Below the pieces are notes generated by a model, which worked only from the letters and a program-made list of their open reading frames with translations, had not been told where the DNA came from and ran no database searches. A stretch of 64,000 bases of DNA from positions 3,453,001 through 3,517,000 of the forward strand of contig OX031063.1 of NCBI GenBank assembly GCA_943736015.1, in the 5' to 3' direction. The DNA is from Tridacna crocea (Eukaryota > Mollusca > Bivalvia > Cardiida > Cardiidae). Below are positions 1 through 12,100 of the stretch, one piece after another (position 1 is the first letter of the stretch; each line of letters begins with the position of its first letter). The position numbers and the translations under genes were made by a program.

Positions 1-69
1 TTTGACAGCAGAGCCATAAAAAAACAGGCTTGTTTGGAAAAATTATCTGTATACACCTTCTACTTTCAG

Positions 70-173
70 CTCAACCCTGTAACAGGTGCATTTGAGATAT
101 CGGACGATTCAGAAATTGAAGAAGACCAGGGAACATGCTCAAGATTTATGACATACACTGAACATTGTAACAG
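70..173 (+). CDS. Exon A of the SIM-rich gene (first in window)
   Basis: A 104-nt exon between a pyrimidine-rich acceptor (TACTTTCAG, ends at 69) and a GTGAAC donor at 174. It is read from a phase-0 start and ends two bases into an Arg codon completed by the first base of the next exon. It encodes an acidic stretch FEISDDSEIEED, which resembles a SUMO-interacting motif, followed by a Cys/Thr/His segment. The preceding 69 bases are intron. A MITE starts only 20 bp past the donor. Confidence 0.75.
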
Positions 174-3100
174 GTGAACTTTTTTTTTATTGTTTAACTC
201 TTTACCAAACAACAAAATTTTGGACTAGTCCAAATTGAAAGCATTTGCAGACAACAAAATAATTATGACTCAAAAGTAGAAACTTGACTTTAGAAAGGTA
301 GAAAACCTTATGAGAAAAGGAGAAAATGCTGGTTGCCAACATTTTCTCCTTTTCCCACAATGTTTTCTTAAGGCTTCTTCCACAGGGTTGTAAAAAGTGA
401 ATTGTGTGGTAAAAAGTTAAATATTTGTGACCTGTCATACGAAAAGGGACCATCGGAAAATTCTGTACACCAATTAGATGAAAACAGATCAACGATAGAG
501 CTGGTCAATTTAAGTTGGAGTTAAAAAATGATGGTATGGTAAGGCAGAATGACTAGTTTACGTACAGAAAATATCATAAAAGCGGAAAGTGTCGAACCTA
601 GTCAGCCTGTGCAATCCGCGCAGTCTGACCAGGGGTCAACACTTTTCGCAGTTCCCAGAATGTTACATTTTGCGTGACAGGTCAATTTCTTGATGTGCAA
701 GCTGAATTGAGGTTTTAACTTTAACCAAAAGATCCTGAGTGTTAATGACCTTTGGAAGGAATTTTTTTGAAAACATTGCTGGAAAAGGAGAAAATGCTGG
801 TTACCAGCATTTTCTCCTTTTCCAACAATATTTTTTTCACCTTTTCAGAAATAAAGGCAATCACTTACGACCTTGGCAATTTGTTACCTTACCAAGTAAG
901 ACTTAGACATCACATAGCTCTTGATCCATAAACTTCCATTTTGTCTGACAACTAACTGTATCAAGAGATAGATAGAATGCTTCTTAGACATGCAGAAAAT
1001 TGACGAATTCAGCCTGCACAGACTGCATAGAATGATAGAGGTCAATACGTTGGCGGACAAACTAAACCCTTTTTATATGCCTGAAGGGTCGTATTACGTT
1101 ATGGCCCTGTCCATCTGTCCACCAGTCTGTCTGTCTGTCTGTCCATCCGTTAGAAATTTCTTGTGCACACAACTCCTCCTACAGTTTTCATTGGAATAAG
1201 TTCAAACTTACCGCAATTAACCTCTATGATGTGTAGTTGTGCATGTGACTTATAGGATTTGGATATCTGCAGGTGTTCTAGATTTTAACTCGTTTCTTTG
1301 ACAAGCCCCTTCAGGGGTATATGCACCCCTTTGCAAAATTCTTGTTTCTCATCAAAGTGGAAGAAGAAAAACAGAATCAAAAATTAGAAAAAGGAAATTG
1401 TACATTTGTGATAAATTTTCTTACCTTGCAGAAAACAGCATGTCAAAGCATCTGATGGCAAATCTATGGCTGGTAGTGATGCTAAACCCTCAACAGATAC
1501 AAGTAAATTGGCAGAAAATTCTTCCAAGCCTGAAGTGATTGATCTAGACACAGATGAGGAGAGTAAAGACAATAGCGAGAAATCACAAAAACCTGTCTGC
1601 CAGCTGACTGTGTCACAGAGACTGAGTATCGCTAAAAAGGTATGATATATACAGAAAATCATGTTAAAGTGACTTTCCTGGTGCTTGTGTTTAACCCATC
1701 ACCACACAATCCCTACTTTTGACAACCTTGAGATAGAAGCCTTTAGAAAACATTGTGGGAAAAGGAGAAAATGCTGGTAACCAGCATTTTCTCCTTTTCC
1801 CACAATGTTTTCTACTCTTCACATTACCAAATTTCAAATTTTCAGTCATTTATTTTGTCGTCTGCAAATGCTTTCGATTTGGACAAACCTACAACTTTGT
1901 CGTTAGGTAATGAGTTAATTTGAGCAGCTTGAGAAAATTTGGTATGTCAGACTAAAGGTCGCGCACGTTTGGTCTCGCCCGATGTCAAAATTTTCTTAGT
2001 GAGAAGTAAATTTTTTTTCCCCTTTTTACTGGTTTTGAAATTAATTTTTTTTTGGCTGTGACTAACACTTGGACCATACAGTGATGGACTATTACCTTCA
2101 CAGTAATTTCAATACTTCAGTTTTAAAAAACATTCTATCAACTGCATTGTTTACCGTTGGCTGCTCCTAGGCCTTTATCTAGAACTTATCATAAAACTCC
2201 TTTAACACTTTACCACATTGCCAAGCCCCATTGGCTCAGTCGGTGGCGTGCAGGACTTGAGAACAGGGGCTTGCTGTTTCGATTCCTCTTCTAACGCTGA
2301 CAATTATCTTGACAATGGCTTTATGGGAAAGCAGCCAGTGGCATGGACAGAAATTTGTGCTTAGTACTGGTATAAGAGACTTCAGGAAAGCATGAATAGG
2401 TGCAGGGGCTGCCACGATATTACTGAAAAAAATGTTGGAAACAGCATTAAACACCATACAATCTATCAATCTCTTCAAAACAAACTAGAGTTTTTACATC
2501 CTTAACCCATTACCACATAATAACGATTATTGACATCCCTGAGGTGGAAGCCTTTTTAAAGTATTGTGGGAAAAGGAGAAAATGCTGGTTACCAGCATTT
2601 TCTCCTTTTCTCACAATATTCTCTACCCTTCAAAAAACAAAAATTCAAATTTTCAGTCACTTTTATTTTGTCGTCTGCAAATGCTTTCGCCTTGGACAAT
2701 ATTGTTGTATGGTAATGAGTTTGGGGAAAAAACGTTTGAAAACATTGTGGGAAAAGAGAAAATTCCATCAACCAGCATCATCTCCTTTTTCCACAATGTT
2801 TTCCACCCTTCCTGATACAAATGCCATCATTTTACCATGATCTTATTTGTTTGATGCAGATGTTTTGACTTTTGCTGTAAATGGTAATTTTTTTTGTTTG
2901 TTCATTTTTAGCTGACAGAGTCACAACCAGAGGCTAACAAATGGAAAACGCAAATGGTGTGCTTAAAAGCCAAGAAGAAGTCTGATGAGAAATCGTCGGA
3001 TTCACAGTCTGAAATAAAATTGCTTGAAATCATCTCAAACTGCAGCTGGGAAAATGACCGCACAAACATGTTGTCCAAAATCTCCCACATCATTTCACAG

Positions 3101-6100
3101 GAATATCCGGCAAATTTTATCACCATGTGGCAGAGTTACGTGTTGCAGTTTTTACCGAAGGCTGACAAACCTGCGGTCATTCCTCAGGAATTGCAGTCCA
3201 AATTACCGAATGGCATGTATTCAATACGGGTAAGGGTGACAAAGAATTTATCGGATATTGAACAAGCAGAGAACAATCCAAAGGAGGACAGTACTGACAA
3301 GGTAGATGATGAAGGATTGAAAAATATGTCTGATGAAGAAAGAAAGAAGTACTGTGTGGTGCAGCAAAGGAAATTGATTGAAAAAATTAAGTTTGCTGAA
3401 AGACTGAGAGATCTGATAAAAAATGAGGAACTGAAAGGAATTTCTCCATCTAAATTCTCTGTGTCACTGGAGGGTATAGAGAAAGCACTGAAACGATATA
3501 AAACCCAGTTATGGAAAGCTTATACTGGAACCAGCAATAAGTCATTGATGCAGATCAAGAGTGCTGTACAAGCATTAAAGGGAACTGCCAAGGGAACTTC
3601 TAAACAACCTATGTATAATAACGATGGAATTCTTATGCCAACTGGGTGTGGAATGTCCACAGGAACTTTATCCCGACTTCAGACCAATCAGGGGCTTAAA
3701 CTTCAAAATTCTGTGTCTGTTGGGAATACTGGTAAAGCTTTTATTTCCCTGGGTTCCATGGTTCCCTGTACAAGTGTTACAAGTGGCAACGTTACTGTGA
3801 AAAGTCAGGACAGTACCCAGGGTAAAAGTATTGCTCCTGTTATAAATAAACCTTCACCTGCTGCTTTGACAGTTACCGCACCTAGTCTCAAGCCTAAAAC
3901 TAATGAAGTATTACTGATACCTGTACAAGATGGTAACAGTGGGACATGGAACCCAAGTGCTGCTCCAGTGTTCACTGCCAAGGTAACTATGATTCCTGCA
4001 GATGGCACAAAGACCAGTATAAATAGCACAGTGATGAATTCGAACCCTATATCCTCTCCAGGAATTGTCCCATCCAACATGCCTGTAACATTTGTGGTGC
4101 CACCTAGGGCTAGCTTAAGTAACTTACCAGCTAAGCATCCCAGAAACCTCACCAAACCAATTCTTAATCCAGCTCTTACTGCCTATGCAAATGCACCACT
4201 TTTGCCAGGCTTTATGAATAAACCAGTGCCTGTTCCTGCTGGAAGTTCTCAGATCCTCTTCAGTTCAATACAGGCAGTTTCCACAGGCTCTCCGGTATTC
4301 AGCCAGGTCCAGTCCCTGATGACACAAGGTGTTCCGTTAACTCCAGTTCAAGTTGCACCCATGAAATCTGGAACACCTGTTGGTATCATCCGGCCCCAGG
4401 TTCCTCCAAGTGCTGTGACTTCTGGAAGTCCCAATACCTCAGTAAATGTGACAAAAGATAACATTCCATCATCAGTTTCAGGAAAACCACCAAACTTAAA
4501 TGCCTTTCCTCCAATTCGTTATGCTACTCCATTAGGGAGTACTTCATCTGGACCAGTGACCTTTATAACCAATACAAATACTAACTCAAAGCAACCAGTG
4601 ATATTACTCCCAATGTCTTCAACGACAAACATGCCACCAGGAGCTTCTCCTGGACAGGCCATGATTGCTGTTCCAGTGTCCAACTTCTCTGCTGCAGGCT
4701 TGCCTCCTGTCCAAAAACCCATGAGAATGGTCAGCCCACAAACCGTCAACAGTTCAAATGTGGCCGGTTTTCAAAAAACTGTAAATGCTCAACAGAAACA
4801 AGAAAGTGTTCCGAGGAAAGATCTCAATGGTTTAAAAAGTGGAGATTCAAAACCTAAGAGTGAAAAGTCTATTACTGATAAAGATTGTGTAGGTAACAAT
4901 AAGGAAAAGTCAGCAATAGAAGCTGGAAAGGAAAGTAGCAAAGAGACTACAGGCAATGTCAACACTGAATCGCTCCATTCTGTTTGTTCAGCTGCTTCAG
5001 ATGGAAGTCAACAAAAGCAGAAAACAGGTGAAAATCTAAGTCAAGAAAACTCGACAAAAGACAGTACAACATGTGTTAGTAAAACTGTGTCTGACCAGAA
5101 TCAAGATAAGATGGAAGAACTGAAAGCGGATATTAATGAAATTGACATTGTTGAAGTGTGTGATGATGCCGACAGTGATACAAAATCTCAGGGTAATTCT
5201 AAAAGATATATAGCTGAAAATGCTGAAAGTAAAAGCCAAGAGGGTGCCCAAAGGAAAAGAAAAGGAGAGGACTTGGCCTCTGATATAGGGAATATAGCTA
5301 AAATGAGCAAGAGAATTGGTTCATTTACTGCCACAGATTCCAGCAAGCAGTGTACACTGGAGTCAAATGTAAGTTGTTTGATGGAATTTTGTTCATGTTG
5401 TTTTATTTAGTCACTTTCCAAACATTGTTGTTTATTTTTGTTCATTGTTATCCAACCTAGGGAAGATGCCATTTTACAACAAAATAGAAAAGGGAAGAAA
5501 AGTAGCATTTAACCCTTTACCACATAATCCCGACTTTTAACGACCCTGAGAAAGAAGCCTTTTGAAAACATTTTGGGAAAAGGAGAAAATGAGGTATTGC
5601 CATTTTACAACAAAATGGAAAAGGGAAGAAAAGTAGTATTTAACCCTTTACCACACAATCCCAACTTTTAATGACCCTGAGAAAGAAGCCTTTTGAAAAC
5701 AATGTTTTTTACTCTTCCCAAAACAAATTTCAATTTTCAGATCACATTTATTATGTTGTCTGCAAATGCTTTCAATTTGGACCAGTCTAAAATTTTGTTG
5801 TGTGGTGAAAAGTTAATACCTTGGAGACTGGGCAAATTCTATCATACCAGAAAACATATGTAATCCTTTTTCATACCTAAATAGCATCCTCCTTTAGCTC
5901 ACCTGAGAACAAAATTAGCAATTGAAATCAGGGCCCATATTCACCAACCATTCTTAAGAATGTTCTTGGTCCTGTTCTTCAAGATTCCCTGACTGTGAAA
6001 AGTAACAATTTTTGATTGGCTAAACCAAATGGTTCAGCCAATCATAAGTTCTGTTACTTTCACATTGACAAAACTCTGAAGAATAGGATGAAGAATGTTC

Positions 6101-9100
6101 TAAAGAATTGTTGGTGAATACAGACCCAGGCCTAGTGTGTCCCCTGGTCATTAATAGTTACCCTGGTTGAAGTCCAGAACTTTTTTAGTCCATAACTCTT
6201 GAAACATGGTCAGAATATTTTTCTTCGTAAAATCTTCAATAAATTGGAATTTGGGTCACCTGTGGTCAGAAAAGGTCATGAGGACTTATCTTAGAAAAAA
6301 CTTGTGCACTCTCAGGGCAACATGTCAAGTCTGGTACTCGTAAAACTTTTACCTTTCATATTGTGTTGAAGGGAAACCTTTTATGTTGAGAGGAAGGGAG
6401 ACCTTTTATGTTGTGTTGAAGGGAGACCTTTCATGTCCTGCTGAAGGGAGACCTTTCACGTTGTGCTGAAGGGTCACCTTTCATGGTGTGCTGAAAAGAA
6501 ACCCTTTATGTTGTGTTGAAGGGATACGTTTCATGTCCTGCAGAAGGGAGACCTTTCATGTCCTGCTGAAGGGAAACCTTTTATGTCCTGCTGAAGAAAA
6601 ACCCCTTATGTTGTGTTGAAGGGAGACGTTTCATGTTCTGCTGAAGGGAGACCTTTTATGTTGTGCTGAAGGGTCACCTTCCATGTGCCGAGGGTCTGCA
6701 GAAGGGAAACCTTTTATGTTGAGAGGAAGGGAAAAATTTCATGTTGTGCTGAAGCAACTTGTTTAATTTTTGTCCTTTTCTTACCATGTTTTCTACCCTT
6801 TCCATAACAAATTTAAACTTTTTTAAACTTCTTTCTTAATCACATTTGTTTTGTCGTCTGCAACTTCCTTTAATTTCGACCAATCTAAATTTTGTCGTCT
6901 GATAAAGAGTTGATTTTATGGCAGGAGCCAGACATCGACATTGTTTCTTTGGACAAGTCCATGCCAGATACCCTAGCAACACAACTACTGCAATCAAATC
7001 GCCGGAAATCACAGCAGATCTCTATGTCGCTGGACGACTTCCAAATAAAAACGGTAAGGTTGAATTTAAACTTTTACTGTTACAGATGCCAAAAGATTTC
7101 TCCTGCCAAGCTCAGGTAGCCGAGTCTGTAGCATGGAGGACTTGAGAACGGGGTCGTGGGTTCTATCCCTGGCTCAGCTTAATTCTCTCCAAGGATTGAT
7201 GATAGACAGTCATTAACCCTTTACCATACAACAATATTTTAGGTTTGTCCAAATCGAAAGCTTTTGCAGAAGACAAAATAAAAATAAAAGTGACTGAAAA
7301 TTTGAAATTTGTTGTGTGAAGGGTAGAAAACATTGTGGGAAAAGGAGAAAATGCTGGTTACCAGCATTTTCTCCTTATCCCACAGTGTTTTCAAAAGGCT
7401 TCTTATACAGGGGTGTTAAAAGTTGGGATTGTGTGGTAAAGAGCTAAGACAACTGCTTGGCCTATTGTCAACAACAGTTATGTGGGAAAGCAGCCAGTCG
7501 GCTGCAAAGAAAATTGTACAGGGTTCTGGTAAAAGAGACTCCAGGAAAGCATAGTTAGGTGTACTAGCAGGTGCAATATGACCGAAATAATGTTGAAAAT
7601 GGTGTTAAACACTATACAACTAATCAGTCATTGGATTTGCCCAAACTGAAAGGATTTGCAGACAAAAAAATTGTGGCTCATATTATATGGCATTTTCCTG
7701 ATAGAATAGAAAACAATGTTGGAAAAGGAGAAAAGTCTTCTGTACTAGGGTCATTAAAGCTCCAGATTGTATGGTAAATAGTTAAACAATCATGAGTCAA
7801 CAGGGGTAAATAAAAGGTAACTATTTGCAAAACACGTTCTGATGAAAAATGTATGTACCGAATGTTACAGTAATGCAACATCTCATTGGCTAAACCCAAC
7901 TATTGTATTGAGCCAGTCAAATATTGTGTTACTTTCCAAATCTAGATTAAGACTTAGAATGATTGATGAACACTTCTCTAGGACTGTCAGGACACAAAAC
8001 TGAAAAAGTCAATTTTTGATAACCCCGAGGAAAAATGCTTTTGAAAACATTGTTGAAAAAGGAGAAAATGCTGGTAACCAGCATTTTCTCCTTGTTCCAC
8101 AATGTTTCCTGAAGCTTTCCACCTCAGGGTCATGAAAACATGGAATTGTAATTTGGAAGTTAAAAATATGGGCTTGTTTGGTAGAAGATTAAAGCAAGTT
8201 TATGATAATATTAAATAAAAGAAATCTATAATTACTTACAATTCCCATTGTTTCAGGTGAAGGTACCAAATCCTAAAAAGCCAGTGCCAATGACTGCCAG
8301 AAGTCTGAGTGAGCGAACAAGACGTCACCATGTGAAATACTGCCGTAGTAATCTGTCTAAAGTCGTCTTCAAGTACAATCCAGATATTCTCAACTTTTCT
8401 CAAGCAATACCAGAGCATCTCATTCTTAATGAGGTAAGAAATGTACGCACATTGAAAGCCTTATTACTTTTTGTTACTGGCTGTATTTGGCACAAAACAT
8501 ACAGTGTATTTCTCCTATTAAAAGCACCCAGGAGCTATGCAAAACAGAGATAGGGAGCCTTTATTTTGTACCCACCTTGTAAAGTAAAAAGTCTGTCTAA
8601 TTTTGTATTTCTTTGTGTTTTAATGATTGTTTAGAGGAAACATTCATCAAATTAGAGGAAATATTCATCAAATTAGAGGAAATATTCATCCTTTGTGTTT
8701 TAATGATTGTTTAGAGGAAACATTCATCAAATTAGAGGAAATATTCATCAAATTAGAGGAAATATTCATCAAATTAGAGGAACATTGTCATTTAACCCTT
8801 TACCACTCAATCCCTACTTTTGACGCCCCTGAGAAAGAAGCCTTTGGAAAACACTGTGGGAAAAGGAGAAAATGCTGGTAACCAGCATTTTCTCCTTTTC
8901 CCACAGTGTTTTCTACCCTTTCCAGAACAAATTTCAATTTTTTAGTCACCTTTATTTTGTCGTCTGCAAATGCTTTCAATTTGGACCAGTCTAAAATATT
9001 CTCGTATGGTAAAGAGTTAATCAACTAATGTACATTAGATTATCATGACTTAACTCTTTACCACAAAATCCGGACTTTTAACAACCCGGAGAAAAAAAGC

Positions 9101-12100
9101 CTTAGCCTGGTAACTAGCATTATTTCCTTTTCCCACAATGTTTTCTACCAATTCCGAATCAAATTTCAATTTTTGATTCTCAATTATTTTTTTAGCTCCC
9201 CTGAGCACAATGTGCTCAAGGGGAGCTTTTAGGATCACCCGGTGTCCGTCGTGCATCATTTGTCGTGTGTCATTAACAATTCTTTAAACATGAACTCCTC
9301 CTAAAATGCAGGGCCAATTTGGACCAAACTTGGCTGGGATGTTCCTTGGAAGGTCCTCTTTAAAATTTGTTCACAGAATTTGATTATGTCAAAAAACTGC
9401 GGTTGCCATGGCAACCAAATGGAATTTTCTAAGAAATTCTTTGAAAATCTTCTACCCTGAAACTGCTGGCCAGATTTTAAAATAATTTCACAGAGATGTT
9501 CCTTGGGTGACCCTTTTCAAAAATTGTTTGTGTAATTTTGATCCGTCTAGAAACATGGATCTGGTGAATGGGGGCTACTTGCACTATACAGAAATGAAGA
9601 AACTCTTAAAAATTCTTCTTCTCTGAAACCACTGGTCAGATTTTGAAATAATTTCACAGGGATGCTCTTTGGGTGACCCTTTTCAAAAGTTGTTCGCCAA
9701 ATTTTGATCCATCAAGAAACATGGCTGTGGTGAATGGGGGTTACTTGCATTATCAGGTAATGAAAAAAATCTTAAAAATTCTTCTTCTCTTGAACAGATG
9801 GACAGATTTTGAAATAGTTTCACAGATGTTCTTTGGGTGACCATTTTTTAAAAATGTTCGCAAAATTTTGATAGGTCAAGAAACATGGCCCTGGTGCATA
9901 GGAGCTACTTGCACTATACGAACATGAAGAAATTCATGAAAATTCTTCTCCAAAACGGCTGGTGAGATTTTAAAGTAATTTCACAGAAATGTTCCTTGAA
10001 TGACCACTTTCAAAAATTGTTTGTGAATTTTGATAAGTCAATAAATATGGCTCTGGTGAATCAGGGTTAATTGCACTATACGGAAATTAAGAAACTCTTA
10101 AAAATTCTTCTTTTCTGAAACTGCCGGTCTAATGAACATTATAGTGTTATTTTTCTTAGTGTCTTAATTATTCCCTAAAGAATTCAAAGTTTCATTGTGC
10201 TGACTTTTAGCGACCCCTAAAAAGAAGCCTGTTTAAAACATTGCAGGAAAAGGAGAAAATGCTGGTAACCAACATTTTCTCTTTTTCCCCACAATTTTTT
10301 CTACTGTATAAAAGACAAATTCCAATCATTTGAGCTATAGTTAAATTGTTGTCTGCAAATGCTTCCAATTTGGACAAGTTTATTACACAGTATTTGCTTG
10401 TGTGGTAAGCAGTTAATGTTTATAAGATGTTGTTAATAACATTTTCATCATTTTTTAGGCCTTAAAACTGATTCGAGCTTTACAACACAAGGCAGCGAGA
10501 CTGGAAGAGAGCATGGCAGATGGTACCCAGTATCAGCTTAGTTTGCGAGACAAACTGAAGAGACAGATTGGTGAGTAACACTGTCCAAGTACGATAAAAT
10601 TGTACTTTTTAACCCATTACCACACAATCTTTACTTTTGACGACCCTGAGAAAGAAGCCTTTTAAAAACATAGTAGGAAAAGGAGAAAATGCTGATAACC
10701 AGCATTTTCTCCTTTTCCCACAATGTTTTTTACCTTTTGCAAAACAAATTTAAAATTTTCAGTCATTTTTATGATGTCGTCTGCAAATGCTTTCGATTTG
10801 GACAAACCTAAAATTTTGTCGTTTGGTATCGAGTTAATGTCTAGATAGTGAACAAGCTTTCTGATGAATGATTGTATGGTGTTTGACACCATTTGTGACA
10901 TTATTTAGTTATATGGTGGCAGACACAAAAAAAAAAAATTTAGGAAAAGTAATCATTTAATGACTTAGTCATATTTACTTAACACAGTCCACATTAGCGG
11001 TCTCAATGCTTTGAAACTTGCAGGAATTGTTTAATACATTGAATACTATAGGTTATTGCACTCGTATGGGAATATATTGTGTTTAGCAGTCGTATGGGAA
11101 TATATTGTGTTGAATGAGTTCTTTTGGCAGAGTTGCCCGAGCTTATGAGGGCAACTACGCCATTTCATATTTTGATTTTTAGAGAAATGTCAAGTGGAAG
11201 TAACAGAACTTCTGATTGGCTGAACCAATTGGTGTAGCCAGTCAGAAGTTCTGTTACTTTTACAGTCATACAATCTTGAAGACTAAGATAAAGAACCTTC
11301 TTAAAGAATGGTTGGTGAATACGGACCCAGTGTCCAAAAAATTTCAGAACTCTTACTTGTCCTCCTGCCATTTTGTCCTACAGTTAGACAAAGAAGGATA
11401 ATCTTTTTGCCCTTACCAAATTTTTACTAGTAAGGACGAGTGGACAAGTGGATCTTTTGAACCCTGCAAAGTTTTGACCCTGGTCAGTCTCCGTGTATTG
11501 TGCAGGGCATTTAACCCTTTCCCAAGCAATCCCTGGTTTTTACAGGTCTAGAATGGTAGCCTTTTGCAAACATTGTGGGAAAAGGAGAAAATGCTGGTAA
11601 CCAGCATTTTCTCCTTTTCCCACAATGTTTTCTGCCCTATCATAGACAGAAATCATCTTTTCATCAAGAGTTGAATTGTCGTCTGCAAATGCTTTCAATT
11701 CGGTCTAGTCCAAAAAATTGTCGTTTGGGAAAGCGTTAAACCCGCTTCTCATGCAGTATTTATAGCTAATTTCTTTGTTACAGAGGAATTCGTGAAGTCT
11801 GGAGTACCAGAACCTATCATAAAAAATTTCCTCAAGAGCGTCTCTAAAGCCGCTCTGAGTACTTTTCCTCCGAAACGGAAGCAGTCAATGGAAACAATTG
11901 GTCTCGAGGATCCTGATACCGATCTAGATTACGTCCAATTAAGCACTGAAGAGGTGCTAAGAAATAAGAACACTTCTCTCGAAAAAGTACTTGAAGTCAT
12001 CGGGGAAGACTTTACTTTAGACCCTAGTCCAATAGACAGTGCTGCCAGCTCTCAATTCTTGATCAGCAAACTGGAAAGTCTCGACCCAAATGTTTATATC

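Noticed and set aside
2236-2478. Minus-strand 80-residue open frame
   Set aside because: It overlies the SINE copy at 2220-2475 on the opposite strand; no splice or start context.
3805-4155. Minus-strand 116-residue open frame within exon C
   Set aside because: Antisense shadow of the long coding exon; Val/Gly/Leu-rich reading typical of the reverse of a Ser/Thr/Pro-rich frame.
8627-8881. Open frame with 7-residue repeats (RGNIHQI)
   Set aside because: Periodic translation of the 21-bp minisatellite, running into a MITE core; intronic.
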